Positions 28,437 to 37,230 of a stretch of 64,000 nucleotides of DNA are shown here, piece after piece. The translations under genes were made by a program, and so were the position numbers. The stretch is taken from assembly GCA_023445445.1 (NCBI GenBank), contig JAEXLD010000112.1, forward strand, positions 44,926 to 108,925. Reading direction: 5' to 3'. Each line of letters opens with the position of its first letter. Within the stretch, counting starts at the first letter, position 1. Under the pieces are notes generated by a model that was given only the letters and a program-made list of their open reading frames with translations, was not told the DNA's origin and ran no database searches. The stretch comes from Bacillota bacterium (GTDB taxonomy: Bacteria > Bacillota > Clostridia > Clostridiales > Clostridiaceae).

Positions 28437-29964
28437 AAATAAAATATTTAAAGCAACTTTTATAGTAATGGCAATGACTATCTTAAGTAGAGTCATTGGT
28501 TTTGCCAGGGATATTTTAGCTGCATATCATTTTGGAGTTGAAGGATCTTATGATATATATGTTGCATCTGTAGCTATACCGGAATCAGTATTTATGATAG
28601 TAGGCCTTGCTATTTCAACAACATTTATACCAATGTTAAGTGAAATTAAGCATACCAAAAATAGTAAGGAAATGTTTAATTTCGCTAATAACATAATAAA
28701 TATATTATCCTTAATTTCTATATTTATTATAATTTTAGGATTAATCTTTACTAAGGAAATTGTTAATGTCTTTGTACCTAACTTTACAGCTGATAAGGTA
28801 GAATTAACTATTTTCTTAACTAGAATAACACTACTTAATATAATACTACTTTGCATAAATGCTTGTTTTGCTTCAATACTCCAAGTATGTGAAGACTTTG
28901 TTATGCCAGCTTTATTAGGTATATTTTTCAATTTCCCAATAATTGCTTATTTATTGTTATTTAATAATGTTAGTATAGTTGGGTTAGCAATTGCAAATGT
29001 TATAGGGAATTTATTTAGAGTTATTGTACAAATACCATCATTGTATAAAAATGGATATAGAATTAATTTTTATATTGATTTTAAAGATGAAAAGCTTAGA
29101 AGTATGATTATACTTATTATTCCTGTAATAATTGGTGCAGGTGCTAATTCTATAAATATGTTAGTTGATAAAAGTGTAGCATCTGGATTAACTACTGGAT
29201 CTATGGCTGCACTAGAGTATTCACAAAGAATTATACAATTTGCTAATACAGCCATTACAACATCACTTGTGTCTGTTGTTTATCCAATTATGGCAAATAA
29301 ATTAAACCAGGGTGATAAGGAAGGTTTCTTAAAATATTTAAGTAAATCAATAGTTGTAATTTGCATATTTTTAGTACCAATTACCTTTGGAGTAATGTTT
29401 TTAAGTAATGATATAGTAAAAGTTATATATGAAAGAGGAAAGTTTGAATCAAATGCTGTTATTTTAACATCCATGGCTCTTTTAGGTTATGCTATTCAAT
29501 TACCTTTTGCAGGTATAAGAGATATATTAAATTCCTCTTTATTTTCAATGAAGAAAACAAAGGTTACTACTATAAATGGAATTATTGGAGTTATAGTTAA
29601 TATAATCTTAAGTATTAGCTTATCTAAGGTTTTTGGAGTACTAGGGATTTCTATTGCAACATCAGTTTCGGCAATAATAATATCTATACTATTATTAAAT
29701 TCTACAAGAAAAATGGTAGGTAAATTTAATTTAAAGGAACTATTTATTAAGATTATAAAAATTACCATTAGTTCATCTATTATGATAATTACACTTTTTT
29801 ATTTAAATAAATTATTTGCTATAGATAATTCATTTTTTACTATTGCAATAGATGGAATAATTGGAGCCGTAATATTCTTTGTTTTATGTAAAATATTTAA
29901 AATTGAAGAATTTGAAGAAGCCTTAAATATTATTAAGGGAAAAATTATAAGGAGGGAAGGTTAA
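28429..29964 (+). CDS. murJ: MurJ/MviN-type lipid II flippase
   Basis: The 511-residue integral membrane protein has about 14 hydrophobic helices and MOP-superfamily MurJ features: SRVIGFARDILAAYHFG at the start and NMLVDKSVASGLTTGSMAALEYSQRI in the middle (core LEYSQRI). MurJ moves lipid-linked wall precursors to the outer face. Its placement among polysaccharide glycosyltransferases, overlapping wecG/tagA, leaves open that it serves a surface polymer and not only peptidoglycan. Confidence 0.88.
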   Translation: MNKNKIFKATFIVMAMTILSRVIGFARDILAAYHFGVEGSYDIYVASVAIPESVFMIVGLAISTTFIPMLSEIKHTKNSKEMFNFANNIINILSLISIFIIILGLIFTKEIVNVFVPNFTADKVELTIFLTRITLLNIILLCINACFASILQVCEDFVMPALLGIFFNFPIIAYLLLFNNVSIVGLAIANVIGNLFRVIVQIPSLYKNGYRINFYIDFKDEKLRSMIILIIPVIIGAGANSINMLVDKSVASGLTTGSMAALEYSQRIIQFANTAITTSLVSVVYPIMANKLNQGDKEGFLKYLSKSIVVICIFLVPITFGVMFLSNDIVKVIYERGKFESNAVILTSMALLGYAIQLPFAGIRDILNSSLFSMKKTKVTTINGIIGVIVNIILSISLSKVFGVLGISIATSVSAIIISILLLNSTRKMVGKFNLKELFIKIIKITISSSIMIITLFYLNKLFAIDNSFFTIAIDGIIGAVIFFVLCKIFKIEEFEEALNIIKGKIIRREG

Positions 29965-31247
29965 TGAAAATATTATTTATTGCTTGTTACTCACCATTAA
30001 TAAATAATTCTGCATCTATTGAAACACTTCAATATTTGAATAATTTAGCTAAAATCCATAATAATGAAATTCATCTTTTAACTGTAAATTTCCCTCCTAA
30101 TTCAATTTATTATGATGAATATATTTTAAGCATGTTAGATCCTAAAATTAAGTTGCATATAATTTCTGGAGGCATAGTATTCGAAAAAATAATGCCCAAA
30201 AAGGGAAATAACTTAGGGATTGTTAGCAAGGGAAGTATGCTTAAATCTAAAACAAAAGAAGTTCTTAGAAAAGTTAAAAGAATATTAGCTATTCCTGATA
30301 TGTATTTATATTGGGCTATAAAGGCAAGTAGTTATGGAATGAAGTTAATGGAAAATGAAAAGTTTGATGTTATGTTTTCTATGCATGAACCTCCTTCAAG
30401 CCATATATGTGCATATAGAATTAAGAAAAAGTATAAAAATCTTAGATGGATAGCTTATTGGAGTGATCCTTGGCTAAAGGATTCAACAAGAGAGGGATCT
30501 AGCTTTATTAGAAAGAAAATTGAAGGAAAATATGAAAAACAAATAGTAAACTTAGCAGATAAACATATATTTGTTACAAAGGCTAATAGAGATGATTATG
30601 TAAGAACTTATAATTTAAATATTGATAATACTTATATAATAACAAGAGGATATGATGCAAAGGTATATAGTGATATTAAGAATAATGAAAATCCTACTTT
30701 AATTAATAATGAAATGATTAATATAGTATATGCTGGAGAAATATTTTCAAAACTTAGGGATATAAGACCATTTATTAGAGCTATAAAGACTATTGAAAAA
30801 GATGATTATTCATTATATAAGAAGTTAAATATATTGTTTTTTGGAAATATAGATAACGAAGAAATAAGAGGAGAACTTCTAGAAATAGATAATGTTAAAG
30901 TTTCTAATAGAATTCCTTATAAAGAAGCTTTGAGTTATATGATAAATGCAGATATATTATTACTTTTTGGAAATAAGAATTCTAAGCAAATTCCTGCAAA
31001 GATTTATGATTATTTTGGTTGTTATGCATATATATTAGTTGTTCTAGGAGATGAAGAAGATCCTATAATTGATGTTGTTAGCAATATAGATAAGTGTAAA
31101 GTTGTTATTAATAATAGTAATGATATTAATTCTGCACTTATAGATTTAACAAAGAAAATAATTAATGGAAGTAAATCTAATCAAGTATCTGAATATGAAT
31201 GGGAGAATATATCTAAAAGATTAGATTTAATATTAAGGGAGGATTAG
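29964..31247 (+). CDS. Glycosyltransferase family 4-like
   Basis: The 427-residue protein has a two-lobed GT-B layout. The N-terminal lobe starts MKILFIACYSPLINN, and the C-terminal lobe has IVYAGEIFSKLRDI and a late donor-binding stretch ADILLLFGNKNSKQIPAKIYDY. The acceptor and sugar are unknown. No signal peptide is present, so it should act in the cytoplasm or at the inner membrane face. Its ATG overlaps the murJ stop by one base (TAATG), and the next transferase follows two bases after its stop, so all three are translationally linked. Confidence 0.82.
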   Translation: MKILFIACYSPLINNSASIETLQYLNNLAKIHNNEIHLLTVNFPPNSIYYDEYILSMLDPKIKLHIISGGIVFEKIMPKKGNNLGIVSKGSMLKSKTKEVLRKVKRILAIPDMYLYWAIKASSYGMKLMENEKFDVMFSMHEPPSSHICAYRIKKKYKNLRWIAYWSDPWLKDSTREGSSFIRKKIEGKYEKQIVNLADKHIFVTKANRDDYVRTYNLNIDNTYIITRGYDAKVYSDIKNNENPTLINNEMINIVYAGEIFSKLRDIRPFIRAIKTIEKDDYSLYKKLNILFFGNIDNEEIRGELLEIDNVKVSNRIPYKEALSYMINADILLLFGNKNSKQIPAKIYDYFGCYAYILVVLGDEEDPIIDVVSNIDKCKVVINNSNDINSALIDLTKKIINGSKSNQVSEYEWENISKRLDLILRED

Positions 31248-31249
31248 CA

Positions 31250-32395
31250 ATGCACGTTATGTTTGTACCATCTTGGTATCATAATAATAGAAATCCAGTA
31301 CATGGAAGTTTCTTTAAGGAGCAAGCAGAAGCTATTCAAGAAAGTGGAGTTAAAGTTACAGTAGCCTATAATGAAATATGGCCATTAACGCAATTATTTA
31401 AAATAAATGAAAAAATAGGAATTAACTTCAGCATAGAAGATAAACTAAGAACTTATAGATATAAGAATTTTAACTACTTACCAAAGAATCCTAAAATGTT
31501 TAGTATTTTTAATAGGAGATTAGATAGGCTTTATAAGGAAATTGTAAAAAAAGAAGGAAAAGTGGATTTAATACATTGCCAATCTTCTTTTTGGGCAGGA
31601 ATAAGTGCTGCATATATAGCCAAAAAATATGATATTCCTTTAATTATAACAGAACATTCATCCTTAAAGACTGCTATTTATATTAAGGATAGTTATAAAC
31701 CATTTATTAAAAAGTCTTATTTGGATGCTGATGTTTTAATAGCAGTAGGAAATAGACTAAAAAAAGAAATTAGTGACTTCTCTGGAAGAAGTGACATTAA
31801 GGTAATTCATAATTTAATTCCAGTGGAAAGATTTAAGATTAGTAAAGATACTAATGATATATTTACTTTTTTCTCTTTAGCCTTTTTAGAAGGAGAAAAA
31901 GGGATGGATGTGTTAATTAAAGCCTTTGCTAAATACTTTAAAAATACTAATACTAAATTAATTATAGGTGGAGATGGAAGTCAGAGAGAATTCTTAATTA
32001 ATTTATCTAAAGAACTTCAAGTAGAGGGTCAAGTAGAATTTTTAGGAGCTTTATCAAGAGAAGATGTATCAAAGTATATGAGTAAATGTAATGCCTTTGT
32101 TCTTGCTTCTAAATATGAAACCTTTGGTGTGGTATATATTGAAGCACTTGCTTCTGGTAAACCTATTATAGGAACCTATAATGGTGGGGCAGAGGATATT
32201 ATTAATAAAGATAATGGCCTATTAGTTAAAGTTAATGATATTGATGATTTAGGTAATGCTATGAAGTATTTAAATGAAAATGTTAATTCATATGACTGTG
32301 AAAAAATTAGAAGTGAATGTATAGAAAAGTATTCAAAGAAAAATATTATTAATGAAATTCTAAAGGTATATAGTGATGTAATAGAAGAGAGGTAA
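31250..32395 (+). CDS. Glycosyltransferase family 4
   Basis: The 381-residue GT4 enzyme has the N-terminal MFVPSWYHNNRNPVHGSFFKEQ motif of the family. Its C-terminal EX7E-type donor site reads YETFGVVYIEALASGKPI, followed by NGGAEDII. It probably adds a sugar in the surface polymer made by the preceding genes. AGGGAGGA precedes the ATG. The cyclodeaminase-family gene follows after four bases and is likely on the same transcript although metabolically unrelated. Confidence 0.9.
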   Translation: MHVMFVPSWYHNNRNPVHGSFFKEQAEAIQESGVKVTVAYNEIWPLTQLFKINEKIGINFSIEDKLRTYRYKNFNYLPKNPKMFSIFNRRLDRLYKEIVKKEGKVDLIHCQSSFWAGISAAYIAKKYDIPLIITEHSSLKTAIYIKDSYKPFIKKSYLDADVLIAVGNRLKKEISDFSGRSDIKVIHNLIPVERFKISKDTNDIFTFFSLAFLEGEKGMDVLIKAFAKYFKNTNTKLIIGGDGSQREFLINLSKELQVEGQVEFLGALSREDVSKYMSKCNAFVLASKYETFGVVYIEALASGKPIIGTYNGGAEDIINKDNGLLVKVNDIDDLGNAMKYLNENVNSYDCEKIRSECIEKYSKKNIINEILKVYSDVIEER

Positions 32396-32399
32396 TAAA

Positions 32400-33050
32400 A
32401 TGTTGTTTAAAGATTATAAAATAGAAAATTTTCTGCAGGAATTATCTTCAGAAGCACCATCACCAGGTGGTGGAAGCACTGCAGCTTTAGTTTTTGCTCT
32501 TTCTGCAAGTTTAAACTCTATGGTTTATTCATTAACTGTAGGTAAAAAAGCTTATGAAGCATTAGAAGATGAAGAAAAACAAAAGATGATAATTTTACAT
32601 AAGGAAGCTAAAAAATTAGTTGGTGCTGCTAAAGAGTTTATGGAAAAAGACAGAAAAGACTTCTTAAGTCTTATGGAATCTTATAAACTACCTAAAAGTA
32701 ATGAAAAAGAAATAGAATTTAGAAAAGAAAAGATTAAAGAATTTACAATTAAGGCAATGAATACACCTATGGAATTAGCAGAAGAATGTATTAAGTTTTA
32801 TGAAAATATAGAATTTGCTATAAGATATGGTAATAAAAATTTAGTTTCTGATGCAGGAGTAGCAACAACTTTATTACATTCAGCAATTGAAAGTGCTATA
32901 ATCAATGTTAAAGTAAATTTAAATTTCTTAAGAGAAGAAGAATTCTGTGCAGAAATAGAAGAAAAAGCTAATAAGATTATTCAAGAGTCTTATTTAAAGA
33001 AAAATAATTTAATGAATGAAGTAGATAAAATAATATATCCTAAAAAATAG
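32400..33050 (+). CDS. Cyclodeaminase/cyclohydrolase family protein (FchA-like)
   Basis: The 216-residue all-helical protein matches the FTCD cyclodeaminase family: SEAPSPGGGSTAALVFALSA (about 16-35) and NKNLVSDAGVATTLLHSAIE (about 140-159). In clostridia, stand-alone members act as methenyltetrahydrofolate cyclohydrolase (FchA) in one-carbon metabolism; the role here is inferred. GAGAGG precedes the ATG. It is the last gene of the block and its stop codon lies inside a terminator stem. Confidence 0.85.
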   Translation: MLFKDYKIENFLQELSSEAPSPGGGSTAALVFALSASLNSMVYSLTVGKKAYEALEDEEKQKMIILHKEAKKLVGAAKEFMEKDRKDFLSLMESYKLPKSNEKEIEFRKEKIKEFTIKAMNTPMELAEECIKFYENIEFAIRYGNKNLVSDAGVATTLLHSAIESAIINVKVNLNFLREEEFCAEIEEKANKIIQESYLKKNNLMNEVDKIIYPKK

Positions 33051-33076
33051 TCTCTAAATTAAGAGACTATTTTTCT
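33046..33076. terminator. Bidirectional terminator overlapping a stop codon
   Basis: AATAGTCTCT (33046-33055) pairs with AGAGACTATT (33062-33071), with T runs on the plus side and an A run before it. It includes the TAG stop of the fchA-like gene and ends both convergent transcripts. Confidence 0.85.
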
Positions 33077-33077
33077 T

Positions 33078-33854
33078 TTAAGGTAATTCATTTAATGATT
33101 TAAATTCATATCCTTGGGATTTTAGTTCTTTAATAACATCTTTTAGAATTTTTGCATTTGTATTAGAAACTGCATGTAGTAGCATTATAGAACCTGGATG
33201 TGCTCCACTTACTATTTTTTTTATAGATGCTTTTTCTTCAGGTTGATTATCAACTAGCCAATCCTTATAAGCAAAGCTCCAAAAAATAGTTTTGTAGCCT
33301 AAATCTTTAGTTCGTTTTAATGAGTTTTTAGAGTACTTTCCCATAGGAGGTCTAAAAAACTTAGGCATATTTTCTCCTATTAAAGCTTTGTATTCATCTT
33401 CAACTTCGGTAAATTCTAATTTGAACTTTTCACTATCCTTTATACTAGCCATTGATGTATGATGGGATGTATGATTACAAACTAAGTGTCCTTCTTCTAC
33501 CATTCTTTTAACTATATCAGGTTGTTGTTTTATATAAGGTTTAACTACAAAAAAAGCAGCAGGTACTTTTTCTTCTTTTAAGATATCTAATATTTTAGGT
33601 GTATTACCATTTTCATATCCTTCATCAAAGGTTAGATATAGAACCTTTGAATTTACATCTCCTACATAATAACCATCATATTCAGATAAAAAACTTTGGG
33701 ATTCCTTTGGTTGTTCTGGTGTTTTAGCATCACCTCGTTTAACAAAATACCAATTTAATTCTAAATCATCTGATGCTTTAGTTTCTAATGTAGTTAAACT
33801 TAGTATAGAAAAAAGTATTATAATTATTAAGGTTAATTTTTTTAACTTTTTCAA
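33078..33854 (-). CDS. Polysaccharide deacetylase, PdaA-like
   Basis: The protein of about 258 residues has a signal peptide (KKLKKLTLIIIILFSILSL) and a NodB deacetylase domain: TFDEGYENGNT (catalytic and metal aspartate), NHTSHHTSM (metal histidines), FRPPMGKYS, FWSFAYKDW and MLLHAVS near the end. The order and the YDGYYVGD lead-in match PdaA-type enzymes that deacetylate muramic acid in spore cortex. TTG at 33854 is chosen because AAGGAGGCGAT lies just upstream; a longer ATG reading from 33923 lacks a site. Secretion is expected. Confidence 0.88.
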   Translation of the reverse strand: MKKLKKLTLIIIILFSILSLTTLETKASDDLELNWYFVKRGDAKTPEQPKESQSFLSEYDGYYVGDVNSKVLYLTFDEGYENGNTPKILDILKEEKVPAAFFVVKPYIKQQPDIVKRMVEEGHLVCNHTSHHTSMASIKDSEKFKLEFTEVEDEYKALIGENMPKFFRPPMGKYSKNSLKRTKDLGYKTIFWSFAYKDWLVDNQPEEKASIKKIVSGAHPGSIMLLHAVSNTNAKILKDVIKELKSQGYEFKSLNELP

Positions 33855-34027
33855 TAATATCGCCTCCTTGTTATTATTTTTATCCAAAATATTTCTTTTA
33901 CTCTGGAAATAGAATGAAAGCATTGCTTAATAAGGTTAATAGCTTTATATATTGAAAAAAATTTGATAGTAGAGTATAATTTTAAAGATGTAAAGATGTG
34001 AATAAGTAATGAAAGGAATGTACATAG

Positions 34028-35125
34028 ATGAATTTAGGAATAGTTGGTTTACCTAATGTTGGTAAAAGTACTTTATTTAACGCAATAACAAAAGCTGGAG
34101 CAGAATCAGCAAACTATCCTTTTTGTACTATAGAACCAAATGTTGGAGTAGTAAGTGTACCTGATAAGAGATTAGATGTTTTAGAAAAAATGTATAACAC
34201 TAAGAAAAAAGTTTACACTGCTGTAGAGTTTTATGATATAGCTGGATTAGTTAAGGGAGCATCTAAAGGAGAAGGGCTTGGAAATAAGTTTTTATCTCAT
34301 ATAAGAGAGGTATCTGCCATTGTTCATGTAGTAAGATGTTTCGATGATGGAAATGTAGTTCATGTTGAAGGATCTGTTGATCCTATTAGAGATATAGAAA
34401 CTATAAATTTAGAATTAATATTTGCTGACTTAGAAGTTCTTGAAAGAAGAATGGAAAGAAGTTTAAAGCAAGTAAGGTCAGGAGATAAAAAAGCTAAAGA
34501 AGAATATGCTTTAATGGAAAAGGTAAAAGCTCATTTAGAAAAGAATTTACCAATAAGAACATTAGAAGTAACTGACGAAGAAGAAGAATTAATAAAGGGA
34601 TTATTCTTAATTACTTCAAAGCCAGTTCTTTATGCTTGTAACATATCAGAAGATGATATGATGGAAGGCAATACAAATAATCAGTATGTTCAAAAGGTAA
34701 AAGCACATGCTGAATCTGAAAACTCAGAAGTGGTAGTAGTTTGTGCAAAGCTTGAAGAAGAACTATCTGGATTAGAAGAAGATGAAAAACTTGAAATGTT
34801 AAGTGAATATGGTTTAACAGAATCAGGTTTAGATAAATTAATAAGAGCTAGTTATAAGTTATTAGGATTAATAAGTTATTTAACTGCAGGAGTACAAGAA
34901 GTAAGAGCTTGGACTATAAAAGAAGGAACTAAGGCTCCACAAGCAGCAGGAAAAATTCACTCTGATATTGAAAGAGGATTTATAAGAGCTGAAATAGTTT
35001 CTTATAATGATTTAGTTGAGTGTGGATCTGAAGCTGCAGCAAAGGAAAAAGGTCTTTACAGATTAGAAGGTAAAGATTATGTTATGAAAGACGGAGATGT
35101 TGTTAATTTTAGATTTAATGTATAA
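34028..35125 (+). CDS. ychF: Redox-regulated ATPase YchF
   Basis: The 365-residue Obg-family protein has the P loop GLPNVGKSTLFNAI at the start, the DIAGLVKGASKGEGLGNKFL switch region, and a base-specificity loop that in YchF favours ATP over GTP. A coiled-coil insertion (about 130-200) and a C-terminal TGS domain (about 280-365) complete it. It acts on ribosomes and in stress adaptation in other bacteria. It is single and ends in a hairpin terminator. Confidence 0.96.
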   Translation: MNLGIVGLPNVGKSTLFNAITKAGAESANYPFCTIEPNVGVVSVPDKRLDVLEKMYNTKKKVYTAVEFYDIAGLVKGASKGEGLGNKFLSHIREVSAIVHVVRCFDDGNVVHVEGSVDPIRDIETINLELIFADLEVLERRMERSLKQVRSGDKKAKEEYALMEKVKAHLEKNLPIRTLEVTDEEEELIKGLFLITSKPVLYACNISEDDMMEGNTNNQYVQKVKAHAESENSEVVVVCAKLEEELSGLEEDEKLEMLSEYGLTESGLDKLIRASYKLLGLISYLTAGVQEVRAWTIKEGTKAPQAAGKIHSDIERGFIRAEIVSYNDLVECGSEAAAKEKGLYRLEGKDYVMKDGDVVNFRFNV

Positions 35126-35139
35126 GATTTAATAAAAGA

Positions 35140-35170
35140 AAGGTTGATTTTTATCAACCTTTTTTATTTT
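35140..35170 (+). terminator. Terminator of ychF
   Basis: AAGGTTGA (35140-35147) and TCAACCTT (35154-35161) pair around TTTTTA and run into a T tract. Confidence 0.88.
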
Positions 35171-35203
35171 TTAAATAAAATATACCAATATTATAAATTA
35201 ATC

Positions 35204-35232
35204 TTGAAGTATTTATAAAAAAAATATAAAAT
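35204..35232 (+). promoter_or_regulatory. Promoter of the mraZ cluster
   Basis: TTGAAG (35204-35209), 17 bases, then TAAAAT (35227-35232). The start point would fall within the AAAGTG repeats that follow. Confidence 0.6.
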
Positions 35233-35240
35233 AATAGTAT

Positions 35241-35266
35241 AAAGTGGTTGAAAGTGGTTGAAAGTG
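35241..35266 (+). promoter_or_regulatory. MraZ operator: three AAAGTG repeats
   Basis: AAAGTG occurs three times at 35241, 35251 and 35261, each separated by the four bases GTTG, giving a ten-base period. This matches the known MraZ binding layout of AAAGTG(G/T) repeats with four-base spacers described in other low-GC bacteria. It lies just downstream of the -10 box, so MraZ binding there should affect initiation of its own cluster. Confidence 0.85.
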
Positions 35267-35296
35267 GTGAAGAATTTTAGAGAAGGTGGTTAATAA

Positions 35297-35725
35297 ATGT
35301 TTATTGGAGAATATCAACATGCAATAGATGCCAAAAACAGAATGATAGTTCCTTCTAAACTGAGAGAAGGCTTAGGTAGTAAGTTTGTTATTACTAAAGG
35401 CTTAGATGGATGTCTTTACGCTTATCCAATGGAAGAATGGAAAGCGTTGGAAATCAAGCTTAAATCTTTACCACTTACTAATAAGGATGCAAGAGCATTT
35501 GTAAGATTCTTTTTTTCAGGTGCTTGTGAAATTGAAGTAGATAAACAAGGCAGAGGGCTAATTCCTCAAAATTTAAAAGAATATGCAGGTATAGAAAAGG
35601 AAATAGTAAGTATAGGTGTATTAACTAGAGTTGAAATTTGGAGCAAGGAAAAATGGATGGAATATAATGAATCTGATATAGATTTTGATTCTATTGCTGA
35701 AAAAATGAGTGATTTAGGAATATAA
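35297..35725 (+). CDS. mraZ: Transcriptional regulator MraZ
   Basis: The 142-residue protein has the two SpoVT/AbrB-like halves of Mra[22 protein letters not shown] at the start (core [14 protein letters not shown]) and the second DXXGR-type motif in [17 protein letters not shown] near residue 80. MraZ is a ring-forming DNA-binding protein that regulates the division and wall cluster it heads. The three-repeat operator sits 30-55 bases upstream of its start codon. rsmH follows 11 bases after its stop. Confidence 0.96.
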   Translation: MFIGEYQHAIDAKNRMIVPSKLREGLGSKFVITKGLDGCLYAYPMEEWKALEIKLKSLPLTNKDARAFVRFFFSGACEIEVDKQGRGLIPQNLKEYAGIEKEIVSIGVLTRVEIWSKEKWMEYNESDIDFDSIAEKMSDLGI

Positions 35726-35736
35726 GGAGAATTATT

Positions 35737-36669
35737 ATGGAATTTAAACACGTATCTGTACTTTTAAATGAATGTATAGATGGATTAAATATAAAAGAAA
35801 ATGGAATATATGTAGATGGAACCTTAGGTGGAGGAGGTCATTCATCAGAGATACTAAAAAATCTTTCGGATGAAGGGCTACTTATAGGAATAGATCAAGA
35901 TAAGGATGCTTTAAATGCAGCAAGCAATAGGCTACAGAATTATAAAAATGTAAAGTATGTACATAATAATTTTTATAATATAGATTCCATATTAAATGAG
36001 TTAGAAATTGAAAAGATAGATGGAATGCTTATGGATCTAGGGGTTTCTTCTTATCAATTAGATACAGGAGATAGAGGGTTTAGCTATATGCAAGATGCCC
36101 CATTAGATATGAGAATGAATAGAGATAATTCATTATCTGCTTATGAAGTAGTAAATGATTATGCAGAAGAAGAAATCTATAGAATAATAAGAGATTATGG
36201 GGAAGAGAAGTTTGCTAAAAGAATAGCTAGATTTATAGTGGAAAATAGAGAAAAGAAAAGAATAGAAACAACTTTAGAGTTAGTGGAGATAATTAAAGCA
36301 GCTATACCAGCTAAAGCTAGGAGAGAGGGACCTCACCCAGCAAAAAGAACATTCCAAGCTATTAGGATAGAGGTAAATAGTGAATTATCAATACTTAATA
36401 AAGCTATTGAGGATGGAGTAAATAGATTAAATAAAGGTGGAAGAATGGCAATAATAACATTTCACTCTTTAGAAGATAGAATTGTAAAACTAAAGTTTAA
36501 AGAGTTAGCAACCGTATGTACATGTCCTAAGGAATTCCCAATATGTGTGTGTGGTGGAAAAGCAAAAGTAAAAATTATATCACGAAAAGCTATTGAGCCA
36601 TCTAAAGAAGAAGTAGAAGAAAATCCAAGAAGTAGAAGTGCAAAGTTAAGGGTAATAGAGAGGATATAA
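35737..36669 (+). CDS. rsmH: 16S rRNA (cytosine-1402-N4)-methyltransferase
   Basis: The 310-residue enzyme methylates C1402 of 16S rRNA. It has the SAM site [13 protein letters not shown] near residue 29, the [13 protein letters not shown] catalytic-core motif, the [14 protein letters not shown] segment, and the [10 protein letters not shown] motif. A late [14 protein letters not shown] cysteine cluster is seen in the family. TAAGGAGAA precedes the ATG. It is the second gene of the mraZ cluster, ahead of ftsL. Confidence 0.97.
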   Translation: MEFKHVSVLLNECIDGLNIKENGIYVDGTLGGGGHSSEILKNLSDEGLLIGIDQDKDALNAASNRLQNYKNVKYVHNNFYNIDSILNELEIEKIDGMLMDLGVSSYQLDTGDRGFSYMQDAPLDMRMNRDNSLSAYEVVNDYAEEEIYRIIRDYGEEKFAKRIARFIVENREKKRIETTLELVEIIKAAIPAKARREGPHPAKRTFQAIRIEVNSELSILNKAIEDGVNRLNKGGRMAIITFHSLEDRIVKLKFKELATVCTCPKEFPICVCGGKAKVKIISRKAIEPSKEEVEENPRSRSAKLRVIERI

Positions 36670-36707
36670 TAAAAAAATTAAGTTAAGGAATGTGGGGGTG
36701 TAATAAA

Positions 36708-37145
36708 ATGGTTAATAAGGAATATGATTATATTAGGGGAAATACAGTTCTAAGTCCAAAGAGAAGATTTGAAGAAGAGAAAAGAAGAGAAGAAAGAGAA
36801 CGAGTTGAGAGACAAAGAAAAGAGCAGCAAAGAAAACAAAGAGAAGCTAAAAAGGCCATTGTAAAGAATATTTTACAAGTTGCATCTATTTCTTTAGTAT
36901 TAGGGGTTTTAACAATTGCTAGAGATGGAAGAGTTTATAGATTACAAAATGACTTAAGTAATGTAAAGAATGAGGCAAAGACAATTACGGCAGAGAATGA
37001 AGCTTTAAGGGTAAATTTGTTAAAATTTTCTTCACTTGGAGAAATTAAAGCCTTTGCAAGTAAAGAGGGAATGAAAGTTCCACAAAAAGACGATATTATA
37101 ACTATTAATATAACTAAGGATTTCTTTGCAGATATTAGAGAGTAA
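36708..37145 (+). CDS. ftsL: FtsL-like division protein
   Basis: This protein of about 145 residues has a long basic and charged cytoplasmic part (RRFEEEKRREERERVER and following, about residues 18-50), one membrane helix (ILQVASISLVLGVLTIA, about 56-72) and a periplasm-side coiled coil of about 60 residues. That layout and its position between rsmH and a class B PBP fit FtsL, which with DivIC/FtsB and FtsQ activates septal wall synthesis. Sequence identity is weak, as usual for FtsL. ATG 36708 follows GGGGGTG at good spacing. Confidence 0.8.
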   Translation: MVNKEYDYIRGNTVLSPKRRFEEEKRREERERVERQRKEQQRKQREAKKAIVKNILQVASISLVLGVLTIARDGRVYRLQNDLSNVKNEAKTITAENEALRVNLLKFSSLGEIKAFASKEGMKVPQKDDIITINITKDFFADIRE

Positions 37146-37230
37146 CATAAGCTACAAAATAGTACACTTGCCAGATAAAGGGTATAAAAATACTCTACAT
37201 GTTATTAATTAATTACATGGAGGCATTGAT

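Noticed and set aside
35241..35270. Triple ten-base repeat as a minisatellite or CRISPR-like array
   Set aside because: Only three short units without spacers, in the position and form of an MraZ operator.
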